Shown here in pieces: positions 50,249 to 59,209 of a DNA stretch of 64,000 bases (position 1 is the stretch's first letter; each line of letters starts with the position of its first letter). Position numbers and translations under genes: made by a program. The notes below the pieces were generated by a model. It was not told the origin of the DNA. It worked only from the letters and a program-made list of their open reading frames with translations, and did not search any database. This DNA comes from Phocaeicola vulgatus ATCC 8482 (GTDB taxonomy: Bacteria > Bacteroidota > Bacteroidia > Bacteroidales > Bacteroidaceae), in contig NC_009614.1 in NCBI RefSeq assembly GCF_000012825.1, forward strand, positions 3,162,001-3,226,000. The letters are read 5' to 3'.

Positions 50249-50920
50249 ATGATACAAGCCATATTTTATAAAGAGTGGATAAAAACGCGTTGGTATTGGT
50301 TGCTGGCAACTCTTTTTATGATAGGGATCACAGGATATTCCATGCTTCGTATTGGCCGTACCATTGCCATACAGGGAATCGATCATTTATGGGTAGTGAT
50401 GGTCCAGAAGGATGCTATATTTATTGATTTGTTGCAATTTGTCCCTTTACTTATCGGTATCTTGCTTGCTGCCGTACAGTTTTTCCCCGAGATGCAACGT
50501 AAGTGTTTGAAGCTTACTTTGCATTTGCCTTATTCACAGAAGAAAATGGTCATGTCAATGTTGGCCTATGGCGTACTTGCACTGGTGACCTGTTTTGCTA
50601 TGAGTTTTATTATGATGGGAGTTTATCTGCCACAACATTTTACAAGTGAGTTGGTGCAGCGTGTTTTATTATCTGCGGCTCCATGGTTTTTTGCCGGATT
50701 TGCCGGTTATCTGCTTGTTTCATGGATTTGCCTGGAACCCACATGGAAGCGCAGGGTTTTGAATCTGATTATTGCGGCATTGATTTTCCGTGTCTACTTT
50801 CTGGCTCCGGGAGCGGAGGCATATAATAGTTTCTTGCCCTGTCTGACACTTTATACGTTGCTTGCCGCTTCTCTTTCGTGGATTTCTGTGGTACGGTTCA
50901 AGGCCGGTAAGCAAGACTAA
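50249..50920 (+). CDS. ABC transporter membrane protein
   Basis: This permease of about 223 aa has six predicted helices (TRWYWLLATLFMIGITGYSML, FIDLLQFVPLLIGILLAAVQFF, KMVMSMLAYGVLALVTCFAMSFIM, and three more). The start at 50249 (MIQAIFYKEWIKTRWYW) is chosen because the family begins with the cytoplasmic 'FYKEWIKTRW' segment; longer upstream reading is out of context. It is the ABC-2-type partner of the preceding ATPase. The short length suggests a homodimer, or that the next protein is also part of the complex. Confidence 0.85.
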   Translation: MIQAIFYKEWIKTRWYWLLATLFMIGITGYSMLRIGRTIAIQGIDHLWVVMVQKDAIFIDLLQFVPLLIGILLAAVQFFPEMQRKCLKLTLHLPYSQKKMVMSMLAYGVLALVTCFAMSFIMMGVYLPQHFTSELVQRVLLSAAPWFFAGFAGYLLVSWICLEPTWKRRVLNLIIAALIFRVYFLAPGAEAYNSFLPCLTLYTLLAASLSWISVVRFKAGKQD

Positions 50921-50952
50921 TTGAATGTTTATTATTAAAAAATCAAACAAAC

Positions 50953-51981
50953 ATGATTCGATTCAGCAAAATATTTTTTTATATTACCGTAGCTGTCCTG
51001 CTTGTATGGCAGTTGCCTTGGTGTTATGCTTTTCTCACACTGAAGCCTGTCAAAACTCCTTTTACTATGTATAGTTCCGTACTTGGTGATTTTGTTATTA
51101 CACAACTAGATGAGAATAAGCAACTTCACCGCTATGATACGAAAGGCAATACATATACACAACAGCAGGTAGACAGTTTGTTGCCTTCTCTCTATGTGCG
51201 CCAGCTTACGGCGGACGAACGTTTCCCTGATACCATTTGTGGTAAGGCAGTTAGTCCGAAAGATATTCAATTGACAAACTTTACTTTCAAGAGTGTGCCG
51301 TCAGCCATCAATGCTCCCCAGACAGGACTCTATTTTCTGATGGAGTCCATGTCCAAACGGGTGGATTTGAAAATGCCCGAAGATGCATTCCGTTTTACCG
51401 ATAAAGGTATAGAATTTATTCGTATGGAAACGAATTGTATCGATGAGGCGAAAAGTAAATTGTTTACGGATATGCTGGTTCAGAAAGGGTTTGCTTTTCC
51501 TGCATGCTATGCTTCGGGCAATCCAACTACTCGTAAAGACTATGATGAGGGATATCTGGTTTTAGATGCCAACCATAAATTGTTCCATCTGAAGTGCACC
51601 AAAGGACGTCCGTATGTGAAAGCTATTCAGTTGCCTGAAGGAGTCTTGCCGGAATATGTGTTTATTACTGAATTCCGTAGCCGTCGGACTTTGGGGTATA
51701 TGGTAGATAGCAAGCATCATTTTTATATTATCAATAGTGATGGAAGTTTGGTGAAATCAGCTCTCCCCGGTTTCGATCCGGCAAAAGATGAGTTGACCAT
51801 CTTTGGAAATATGTTTGACTGGACTGTAAAGTTATCGACAGATAAAGATGATTATTACTATGCTTTGGATGCTACAGATTATTCACTGATTAAAGAACAT
51901 GCCTATAAAGATATCCGCCGTTCTGTTCCGGGGTTGTCTTTTACATCTCCAGATGACAAATTTGTAAAACCTCGTTTTTGA
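50953..51981 (+). CDS. DUF4857-like membrane-anchored protein
   Basis: This 342-aa protein has one N-terminal membrane helix (IFFYITVAVLLVWQLPWCYAF) and a large extracytoplasmic part. Beta-propeller-like blocks are seen (FRSRRTLGYMVDSKHHFYIINSDGSLVKSALPGFD, YALDATDYSLIKEH). I believe it is DUF4857, a Bacteroidales family found beside ABC-2 genes, but this is from memory. It is the last gene of the cluster, 32 bases after the permease, and probably an accessory of the ABC complex. Confidence 0.75.
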   Translation: MIRFSKIFFYITVAVLLVWQLPWCYAFLTLKPVKTPFTMYSSVLGDFVITQLDENKQLHRYDTKGNTYTQQQVDSLLPSLYVRQLTADERFPDTICGKAVSPKDIQLTNFTFKSVPSAINAPQTGLYFLMESMSKRVDLKMPEDAFRFTDKGIEFIRMETNCIDEAKSKLFTDMLVQKGFAFPACYASGNPTTRKDYDEGYLVLDANHKLFHLKCTKGRPYVKAIQLPEGVLPEYVFITEFRSRRTLGYMVDSKHHFYIINSDGSLVKSALPGFDPAKDELTIFGNMFDWTVKLSTDKDDYYYALDATDYSLIKEHAYKDIRRSVPGLSFTSPDDKFVKPRF

Positions 51982-52549
51982 TGTGAATTTGGCAGGGGAA
52001 GTCTGATATTAAAATGTATATTAGTTCGAACAGACCGAAAACAACTAGGTAAAGGGGCTATCATGTTAGGCATCAGCTAACTCTACCTTCTGTGAGATAC
52101 TGCAAATACGGGATTATATAATTGTGCGGACAGACAGGAGGGCGTGAAAACAGCCTTCCTTTTTTTGATAATATTTAAGATACAGGGATTTGATCTAGTT
52201 TTTCTTGCTCGTCAATTTTATATTATGATAATCGTTCTTTGAGTATATGCAGGATAAAACAGGTTGTTGAATTTTGCTTGTTTTTAAATTTTCAAAAATG
52301 CCAGATTGCATATAAATAATCTTCGTTTTGACCTCCTTTTATCCTAAACCAACTCTTAATTGTATAACCGATTTATGATTTAAAGAACCAATTTCATTCC
52401 GTAATTTTAGACAATTATTTGCAATACTTTTGATTGATATTGAAAAATAGGAGGGGGTGGGTCATCAGTTAAACGAATGAAATTACTGGAAATAAAAATC
52501 CCTATAACTGCAATGGTTACAGGGATTTATATATTAGCAATGTATTATA
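51982..52549. other. intergenic region with two terminators
   Basis: No gene is seen in ~570 bases. AGGAGGGC / GCCTTCCT (52136-52160) followed by T7 is a terminator for the plus-strand cluster. AAATCCCT...AGGGATTT (52496-52528) with an inner stem is the terminator of the minus-strand GGGtGRT operon. Confidence 0.75.
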
Positions 52550-53560
52550 TTACTTGCTCAAAGCAGTAGCCACGTCAACCGCACAAGCCACTGTACATCC
52601 TACCATCGGGTTGTTACCGATACCCAGGAATCCCATCATTTCCACGTGAGCAGGAACTGATGAAGAACCGGCGAACTGAGCGTCTGAGTGCATACGACCC
52701 ATAGTGTCCGTCATACCGTAAGAAGCAGGACCGGCAGCCATGTTGTCCGGGTGAAGAGTACGACCTGTACCACCACCTGATGCAACTGAGAAATAAGGCT
52801 TACCTGCAAGAACACGTTCTTTCTTGTAAGTACCTGCAACCGGATGTTGGAAACGAGTCGGGTTAGTAGAGTTACCGGTGATAGATACGTCTACACCTTC
52901 TTTCCACATGATAGCTACACCTTCGCGAACATCATCGGCTCCGTAGCATTTTACTTTTGCACGAGGACCGTCAGAATAAGCGATTTCACGAACTACTTTC
53001 AGTTCACCTGTGAAATAATCGAATTCAGTCTGAACGTATGTAAATCCGTTGATACGAGAGATGATCTGTGCAGCGTCTTTGCCCAAACCGTTCAAGATAC
53101 AACGCAGAGGTTCTTTACGTACTTTGTCTGCTTTTGCAGCGATTTTGATAGCACCTTCGGCAGCAGCGAATGATTCGTGACCTGCCAGGAATGCGAAACA
53201 TTTAGTTTCTTCGCGCAGCAACATAGCAGCCAGGTTACCGTGACCGATACCTACTTTACGGTCGTCGGCTACAGAACCCGGAATACAGAATGCCTGCAGA
53301 CCGATACCGATAGCTTCGGCAGCTTCGGCAGCGTTTTTGCAACCTTTCTTCAATGCAATGGCAGAACCTACTACGTAAGCCCACTTGGCATTTTCGAAAC
53401 AGATAGGCTGAGTTTCTTCACAAGTTTTATAAGGATCAAGTCCGGCAGCTTCGCAGATTGCGTTAGCTTCTTCGATGTCTTTGATGCCGTTTTCGTTCAA
53501 AGCAGCAATGATCTGTTTGATACGACGGTCTTGGCTTTCGAATTTTACTTCTCTAATCAT
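52550..53560 (-). CDS. GGGtGRT family protein
   Basis: This 336-aa soluble protein belongs to the family named after its motif, seen here as SVASGGGTGRTLHPDN (about 263-278). Conserved Cys and Gly/Ala-rich segments follow (NPMVGCTVACAVDVATAL). Family members are always encoded with an IscU-like Fe-S scaffold protein, as here (18 bases apart), and their function is not established. No signal peptide or membrane helix is visible. The pair is probably an Fe-S-dependent or Fe-S-assembling unit of anaerobes. Confidence 0.93.
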   Translation of the reverse strand: MIREVKFESQDRRIKQIIAALNENGIKDIEEANAICEAAGLDPYKTCEETQPICFENAKWAYVVGSAIALKKGCKNAAEAAEAIGIGLQAFCIPGSVADDRKVGIGHGNLAAMLLREETKCFAFLAGHESFAAAEGAIKIAAKADKVRKEPLRCILNGLGKDAAQIISRINGFTYVQTEFDYFTGELKVVREIAYSDGPRAKVKCYGADDVREGVAIMWKEGVDVSITGNSTNPTRFQHPVAGTYKKERVLAGKPYFSVASGGGTGRTLHPDNMAAGPASYGMTDTMGRMHSDAQFAGSSSVPAHVEMMGFLGIGNNPMVGCTVACAVDVATALSK

Positions 53561-53578
53561 ATTCTTTCCTCCTTATAA

Positions 53579-54280
53579 TTATTCGTGACGTGGATCAATT
53601 TTCTTAACAGCTCCCTGTTCTTCAGTTACACGTCCGTAAGTACCTGTAACTTTCTTCAACGCTTCGTTAGCATCAGTACCCTTCTTGATTTCGTCCATGA
53701 ACTTACCCATGTGAACGAATTCGTAACCGCAGATTTCGTCGTTCTTATCCAGGAATACGTTCTTGATGTAACCTTCAGCCATTTCAAGGTAACGGGGACC
53801 TTTAGCCAAAGTACCATACAAAGTACCTACCTGGCTGCGAAGACCTTTACCCAAGTCTTCCAGACCGGCACCGATAATCAGACCGCCTTCCGAGAAAGCT
53901 GACTGAGTACGTCCGTAAACGATTTGAAGGAATAGTTCGCGCATTGCTGTGTTGATAGCGTCACAAACCAAGTCGGTGTTCAATGCTTCCAATACAGTCT
54001 TTCCCGGAAGGATTTCAGCAGCCATGGCAGCCGAGTGAGTCATACCTGAGCAACCGATAGTTTCTACCAATGCTTCCTGGATGATACCTTCTTTTACGTT
54101 AAGGGTTAGTTTACAAGCACCCTGCTGAGGAGCACACCAGCCAATACCGTGTGTCAAACCAGAGATGTCTTTAATTTCTTTTGATTTTACCCACTTTCCT
54201 TCTTCAGGAATAGGAGCCGGTCCGTGATTGGGACCTTTCTTCACAACACACATGTGTTCTACTTCGTGTGAATAAGTCAT
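53579..54280 (-). CDS. IscU/NifU-like Fe-S scaffold-type protein
   Basis: This 233-aa protein has an IscU-like core. GIGWCAPQQGACKLTLNVKEGIIQEALVETIGCSGMTHSAAMAAEILPGKT contains Cys residues in the region of the family's cluster ligands, though spaced differently from classic IscU (Cys at about 49, 57 and 78). The C-terminal half has conserved YGTLAKGPRYLEMAEGYIKNVFLDKNDEICGYEFV. It heads the operon with GGGtGRT. A good promoter lies upstream (54353-54382). Confidence 0.88.
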   Translation of the reverse strand: MTYSHEVEHMCVVKKGPNHGPAPIPEEGKWVKSKEIKDISGLTHGIGWCAPQQGACKLTLNVKEGIIQEALVETIGCSGMTHSAAMAAEILPGKTVLEALNTDLVCDAINTAMRELFLQIVYGRTQSAFSEGGLIIGAGLEDLGKGLRSQVGTLYGTLAKGPRYLEMAEGYIKNVFLDKNDEICGYEFVHMGKFMDEIKKGTDANEALKKVTGTYGRVTEEQGAVKKIDPRHE

Positions 54281-54352
54281 ATTCTTTACGTTTTTTGGTA
54301 ATAAAATAAATATTCGTAACCACGTGAAAAGATTGGTTATTCTTTTCGCCTA

Positions 54353-54382
54353 CAAAGTTAGTCGTTTTATTCTTTTCTGCAA
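54353..54382 (-). promoter_or_regulatory. promoter of IscU-like/GGGtGRT operon
   Basis: On the minus strand TTG (54382-54380), a 19-base spacer and TAACTTTG (54360-54353) match the Bacteroides -33/-7 pattern, ~75 bases before the start codon. Confidence 0.6.
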
Positions 54383-54486
54383 CTTGTTGCCCGTCACTTT
54401 TTATCTTTAAATAAAATAAATTTATTGCAGGACAGCATTTTGCAAACTAGAGTTGCCAAAATGTTTTTTCTTTCCGATGAAATTTC

Positions 54487-54494
54487 TATCTTTG
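54487..54494 (+). promoter_or_regulatory. -7 box of DMP19-like gene
   Basis: TATCTTTG fits TAnnTTTG, 13 bases before the first ATG (54508). Confidence 0.45.
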
Positions 54495-54507
54495 TACCTA
54501 TATTATA

Positions 54508-55026
54508 ATGATAGGAATGGAAGCAAATAAAATAGCAATTACGGACGAAGCTTTGCGCCGAGGTGCGGAAGAGGGCATGGATGGTTTCTTGAAGGTGTTT
54601 ATAGATAAATACTTGGAGGTGACAGGAGGTGTTGTCAATGCGGAAACAATGCCTTTGCTCAATGGTTACCAGCATTCATTGTTGGGGTATCATTTCTTGC
54701 GTGAAGAAATAAATGAAGGTGGTTTTGTACAATTGATACAGAATGGTTTTGGACCTTATATCTTTGATAATCCTTTTGCAAAAGCAATGCGGCAGTTTGG
54801 AGCGAAAGAATTTGCCAAATTGATTTATAGCGCGAAGAAAATATATGATGAGAACCGTGCTGATTTGGAAAAGGACAGGGATGATGAGGAATTTATGGCA
54901 ATGTATGAGCAATACGAGGCCTTTGATGAGTTGGAAGAGCAGTTCATGGATATGGAAGAGTCGGTAACTGCCCGGATTGCAGAATATGTGGACAATCATA
55001 TTGAGGAGTTTGCGGAGATTGTATGA
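54508..55026 (+). CDS. DMP19/DUF4375-like protein
   Basis: This 172-aa soluble acidic protein reads MLNGYQHSLLGYHFLREEINEGGFVQLIQNGFGPYIFDNPFAKAMRQFGAKEFAKLIYSAKKIYDEN in its core (split). The 'LLGYHFLREEINEGGFVQLIQNG' block is typical of DMP19-like (DUF4375) proteins. DMP19 of Neisseria is described as a DNA-mimic; here only the family resemblance and the acidic C-terminal half (EQYEAFDELEEQFMDMEESV) can be stated. The start could be Met4 (54517). Ends just before a large hairpin structure. Confidence 0.75.
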   Translation: MIGMEANKIAITDEALRRGAEEGMDGFLKVFIDKYLEVTGGVVNAETMPLLNGYQHSLLGYHFLREEINEGGFVQLIQNGFGPYIFDNPFAKAMRQFGAKEFAKLIYSAKKIYDENRADLEKDRDDEEFMAMYEQYEAFDELEEQFMDMEESVTARIAEYVDNHIEEFAEIV

Positions 55027-55075
55027 CAAGGACTTTTGCGTACTTTGTCGGGTATAAGCTCATGCGTTTTGATAT

Positions 55076-55169
55076 AAAAAAAGTAAGTTGGCTTCAATAG
55101 CTAAGTAAGATACGTTCGTTGGCTGACGAACCTATGTTGCTTGGTCAAGCAAGTTAACTTACTTTTTTT
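55076..55169. terminator. three-helix terminator-like structure
   Basis: A 14-bp outer stem (AAAAAAAGTAAGTT / AACTTACTTTTTTT, 55076-55089 with 55156-55169) encloses two perfect hairpins, GTTCGT-TGGCTG-ACGAAC (55114-55131) and TTGCTT-GGTC-AAGCAA (55137-55152). It lies between two convergent genes and can terminate both, but is far more elaborate than needed. Confidence 0.7.
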
Positions 55170-55195
55170 GTCTTGTTATTCCGGTGTCATTCCAT

Positions 55196-56575
55196 TTATT
55201 GTTTCCTGATAAACCAACCTTTGATATAGGCGGTTGCCAGTACGGCAAGTCCTGCCGCCAGGCAGATTCCCGTAAACACCAGTCCGTAACCGTTCAAGAA
55301 AGCTACCGGAGCGAAAGTTATCAGAGAAATCTCTACCGGGGCGATGAACAAGTAAGCCAGTGCATAGTTATCCAGGCATCGGCTGCGCATTTTGGGGTCT
55401 GCAACGCGGAGCAATGCGATGCCCATAGCCATAGTTCCTGTAAACCATCCCCATGTGAAGATAGCTTTCTCGAACCAACATTCTTTCATTAGTTTGCGGG
55501 CCATGACCAGAACATAAATCAGGGTTGCGATTAATCCTGAGACTAACAGAATTAATAAGGGTATGATGTACTCTATTACAACAGATATTTTAATGGAAGC
55601 AATTCCAAAAGCTACCAGAAAATCGGTAAAGGCTCCGCTGATGTGGCCTATGGTTTGCGGGCAGACATAATCACTGGTTCTTGTTTTGTCGAATATCTTT
55701 TTGATGAATATACCTACCACAAATGCACAACTGAATACCGGCAGTTCAAACCCCGGCATAAAGTGGGATACTGTTTTGCTGATGCAGTATCCGCCTAATG
55801 CTATCACTGCTACGATGATAAGATTGAAGGTCAGCGGGTCAATGGAGATGGAAGAGCAAGAACTTTCACCCATGCTTTCCCGTTTGTCGCCGGGCAACAG
55901 GCCTGTCTGTAATTCGTGAGGAAGGTCATCGTAATTGGCGAGGAAGGAGGTGTGCCCTTTCTTTGTCCCCCATTTTATGATGATCAGTCCGATAATGACT
56001 GCCGCTACGATACCGAAGGTGGCGGCAGTCATGGCCAAAGTTAGAATTTCGTCATATCCGAACTGGCTGAAAGCCTGTCCGATGGCTGCTGCTGTACCGT
56101 GCCCGCCGCAATAGCCGCTTGGCATAGTGATGCCGAAGGCAGGGTTCAAGGGCCATATCCGGTTCAGGACAAGCAATCCCAACAGTCCTCCAAAAGCCCA
56201 TTGCAACAACATTCCTGCCTGTGAATATGCCCACATGCTGCCTATATTGTCTGCATCTCCTTTGGCTGCCTTTTGTGAGATGAGGGGGAGAGCGCCGAAA
56301 ATGAAGGCTATCAATATGCCGGCATAAGTTCCTGTTTGGGTGGAAAGAGGTATGATGCCGAAACCGTGAGGTCCCAAGGACAGTCCTATAAACCCGGCCA
56401 ACAGGCTGGGGGGGATGAACAGCCTTTGGATGAATCTTATTTTTACTCTCATGAGTTTGCCGAGCAGTAGCAGTACTGAGATGATGCCTGTATCGACAAA
56501 GAGTGTCCACGGGGTGAAATCGGTCATAAATCTAGGGCTTGTTTGGATGTATTCGTTGAAGAATACAGCGTTCAT
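55196..56575 (-). CDS. gltS: sodium/glutamate symporter-type transporter (GltS family)
   Basis: This 459-aa membrane protein has about 12 helices and the two inverted GltS repeats. Characteristic parts are FTPWTLFVDTGIISVLLLLGKLMR at the N-terminus, FGITMPSGYCGGHGTAAAIGQAF in the first re-entrant loop, and FTWGWFTGTMAMGIALLRVADPK in the second. A hydrophilic loop at about 215-240 (NYDDLPHELQTGLLPGDKRESMG) joins the halves. The family imports glutamate with Na+; this longer Bacteroidetes branch may have another anion as substrate. Single gene. Confidence 0.85.
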   Translation of the reverse strand: MNAVFFNEYIQTSPRFMTDFTPWTLFVDTGIISVLLLLGKLMRVKIRFIQRLFIPPSLLAGFIGLSLGPHGFGIIPLSTQTGTYAGILIAFIFGALPLISQKAAKGDADNIGSMWAYSQAGMLLQWAFGGLLGLLVLNRIWPLNPAFGITMPSGYCGGHGTAAAIGQAFSQFGYDEILTLAMTAATFGIVAAVIIGLIIIKWGTKKGHTSFLANYDDLPHELQTGLLPGDKRESMGESSCSSISIDPLTFNLIIVAVIALGGYCISKTVSHFMPGFELPVFSCAFVVGIFIKKIFDKTRTSDYVCPQTIGHISGAFTDFLVAFGIASIKISVVIEYIIPLLILLVSGLIATLIYVLVMARKLMKECWFEKAIFTWGWFTGTMAMGIALLRVADPKMRSRCLDNYALAYLFIAPVEISLITFAPVAFLNGYGLVFTGICLAAGLAVLATAYIKGWFIRKQ

Positions 56576-56789
56576 AAATAGTTTATTTTACCGAATCGGT
56601 TAGGAATGGAAATTGATCTTATCGGCAAAAATAATGTATAAGATCATGTAGATTGCATATTTAACTATATATTTATCCCGATTCTTTTAGTCATAGGCTG
56701 ATTAAAAAAATGTTTTTGAAAAATATAGGATAGATGAGGATTGGTTATGCTGTAGTCTACTTCATTACCCTATATTAAATTCAAATGTT

Positions 56790-57404
56790 TCATTTTATAT
56801 CTTTAAGAATATAAGTAACCTTGGAACCTTTATTGAATGCTCCTTTCCATTTGCCACTCATCTCTATAGTTTCTCCTTTGTCATTTTCAAAAATAGCCAA
56901 ATAGGTTGCTGTATATTCTTTGATATATATTTTACATTCAGTCGTTACTTTTGTATGTGGAGAAAGTTTTAGTGTTTCTTTTGATTTATATAGAGGGGAA
57001 AGCACTGTTTCGTTAAGGGACAGAGGTGCATGTAAGTCGGATGATAATTTTCTATATTCAGAGCTCAAGGTACTGGCATTAGCTGTAATATCAACCAATA
57101 TATTCTCTTTTAAAGTCAAAGAATTGAATAGTTCCGGGTCGTCACTGTAAAATTGTGATGTTTCTTTTATGTTTTCTTCAAATGAAAAAGTGATAGACAT
57201 AGGTTCTTCTGTATTGTTGCTGGTTGTTTTAGGAGGCAACTCAATTGTATCGACTTTCTCGGCATCATCTGCACTAAGTTTCCATTGAATAGATTGCAAC
57301 TGATAACTGTTGATATCCAGTTCATCATTGCTGCTGCAAGAGTATATAAACAATGTACATAGGGCGGTGATCAATGCTTTACATGATTTCTTGAGTATTA
57401 GCAT
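56790..57404 (-). CDS. lipoprotein of unknown function
   Basis: This 204-aa protein has a lipoprotein signal (CTLFIYSCSS). The mature part is beta-rich, with SIQWKLSADDAEKVDTIELPP, an acidic Thr/Asn region, LKLSPHTKVTTECKIYIKEYTATYLAIFENDKGETIEMSGKWKG and a Lys-rich end. No family recognised. It resembles small surface lipoproteins found in Bacteroidales. Confidence 0.65.
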   Translation of the reverse strand: MLILKKSCKALITALCTLFIYSCSSNDELDINSYQLQSIQWKLSADDAEKVDTIELPPKTTSNNTEEPMSITFSFEENIKETSQFYSDDPELFNSLTLKENILVDITANASTLSSEYRKLSSDLHAPLSLNETVLSPLYKSKETLKLSPHTKVTTECKIYIKEYTATYLAIFENDKGETIEMSGKWKGAFNKGSKVTYILKDIK

Positions 57405-57751
57405 AATATTCTAGATTTTATGGTTAATGGGTGTTTTGTTTCAAAGATAGGAAATAAAGTGGTACTATAGCCCAACTGCTTGTTCTTTTATGTATTAATT
57501 TTTATTAATGGGTTAATGGCGGATAGGCTACAAGTGAATTTCGGTGAAAAAAATAGTTAAAACAAAAGATAAAGCAAGTCTTATCAGAGGATGAAACATG
57601 AATAAAAAATAATGTTAAAAGACAAGTGGCGACGCAGTATTTAAGCCAATTTTTCATTTAATCATTAAAACAATAAAAAGAATTAAGTTTCTTTCTTGGA
57701 AACCGATTCTTTTATTTAATTTTGCAAACCCTAATAATTATAAAGAAGAAA
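57405..57751. promoter_or_regulatory. divergent intergenic region with promoter
   Basis: No gene is seen. Near the right end TTG (57696-57698), an 18-base spacer and TAATTTTG (57717-57724) make a promoter for the lipoprotein gene at 57752. Its position rules out the longer TTG start at 57722. Confidence 0.55.
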
Positions 57752-58507
57752 ATGAAAAAAATGAAATTGGCAGCAATATTTGCTGGGTTAGTATCGGTGT
57801 TTACTTTTAGTTCTTGTTTGAATGATGGTGATAGCGGCCCCAATTATGATCTTTATGAGATCGTTACTGTGGAAGATGGTAGTATTTTTGGTGGACCTGT
57901 CCTGAAAGGAGATGCATGGGGATATACTTATACTCCAGTGGCTTCAAGTGTATTGGCCGGTCTTAAGGCATCTGATGGCAGTTATTACAAGCGTGTGCAG
58001 GTAGGGATCAAACTGATGGAAGGAGAAGCGATTACAGAGGGGAAAAAGTCTTATAAGGTAAGTGAAGTTGGCCTAATAGCTATTTTGAATTATAAAGATT
58101 TTAATGTTCAGGCTGATACATTGAAAAATGAGTATGCACTAGTGTCATTGGAGGATTCTAATAATAAGATATGGGCTATAAATGGATATGTCAACGTACC
58201 TTTTACCTTTAAAACTAAAGAACAGCTGAACATGAATGATTTCCATTTATATGCTGTAGAAGCCAAGGAGGATACATTGGTGACAAGACTTCGACAGACC
58301 AAAGGGGCTGATGATGCTTATCAGACAGGAGGTGCTTTGATTAGTTTCCATATGCCTTTTAATGATATGGAATTTCGTGACATTTTCGATCAAGTAGTGC
58401 CTAAGAGTGATACTATTGTAGTTAAGGTGACTGCAAAGGGAGAAAATGACAAAGAACTTGTTTCTACAGTGAAATGTAGTGCTTCGAATATGCAAGGAAG
58501 TTATTAA
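57752..58507 (+). CDS. NigD-like lipoprotein
   Basis: This lipoprotein of about 251 aa has a signal MKKMKLAAIFAGLVSVFTFSSC. A first beta domain follows (YDLYEIVTVEDGSIFGGPVLKGDAWGYTYTPV), then a second (IWAINGYVNVPFTFKTKEQLNMNDFHLYAVEAKEDTLVTRLRQT) that ends in strands around FRDIFDQVVPKSDTIVVKVTA. The layout resembles NigD-type surface proteins of Bacteroides. Function unknown. The gene stands alone, between its own promoter and a strong terminator. Confidence 0.75.
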   Translation: MKKMKLAAIFAGLVSVFTFSSCLNDGDSGPNYDLYEIVTVEDGSIFGGPVLKGDAWGYTYTPVASSVLAGLKASDGSYYKRVQVGIKLMEGEAITEGKKSYKVSEVGLIAILNYKDFNVQADTLKNEYALVSLEDSNNKIWAINGYVNVPFTFKTKEQLNMNDFHLYAVEAKEDTLVTRLRQTKGADDAYQTGGALISFHMPFNDMEFRDIFDQVVPKSDTIVVKVTAKGENDKELVSTVKCSASNMQGSY

Positions 58508-58527
58508 TAATACTTTATTATATAGTG

Positions 58528-58562
58528 AAATCCCCTTCAGTTACGGTTGAAGGGGATTTTTA
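58528..58562 (+). terminator. terminator of NigD-like gene
   Basis: AAATCCCCTTCA and TGAAGGGGATTT form a perfect 12-bp stem followed by T-rich sequence, 20 bases after the stop. Confidence 0.88.
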
Positions 58563-59209
58563 TTTAATGGAACTATGTGGTTCAATTTATAAGATAAGGG
58601 GGGGAAGAAATTTGACGGGGCCTACTTCTTATTTTCCTGTTCATATCTTTCTTTAGATTCAGTATATACCTTCTGCGTGTGAAAAGAGTTGACATGAATT
58701 TTTAAACGGTTCGATCTTTCTGCTGCCGTAATAACAACATATCACATTCGTTCCTGTTGCATAAGCCTTTTCTCTTCCCTGATTAAGCCTTTTTATACGG
58801 ATGTATTCTATCTCCATAGCCTTTGGAGTTGTTTCCATAAGCTTTGGAGTTATCTCCCAAGGCTATGGAGTTAACTCCAAAGGCTTGCGGAGATAAAACA
58901 AACAGGAAGAAAACCCTTAACCATAGGGCAGGAAAGGTTTAGAGATATGGATAAGATCTTTTAAGGATGAATCTGATTATAAAGTTACGCATATGTATCA
59001 AAAACTTTGCAGGAACATGAAAGAAACGTCCTCTGATCATCTCCCGCAATGGGTGTAATTCCCTTTGGCAGACTTATTTTGGTCTGTCATACAAACCATC
59101 CCTAAAAAATGACGAGTGTTCATACAGGGTATCACAAACAACCGCATGAAAAAAATCTCCACTAAGTTTCTACTGCTCCGAAACAAGACTGTTTCAAGAC
59201 GATAAATAA
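58563..59209. repeat. intergenic region with palindromic 21-22-base repeats
   Basis: No gene is seen in ~650 bases. At 58811-58896 four tandem units of 20-22 bases occur, each an imperfect palindrome of the form TCTCCA-(TA)GCCTTTGGAG. Units 1 and 3 are nearly reverse complements (CTCCATAGCCTTTGGAG versus CTCCCAAGGCTATGGAG). It may be a family of extragenic palindromes. Confidence 0.6.

Noticed and set aside
53177..53578. Plus-strand ORFs opposite the GGGtGRT and IscU-like genes
   Set aside because: Phe/Ser/Thr-rich mirror frames of two strongly conserved genes with a clear minus-strand promoter.
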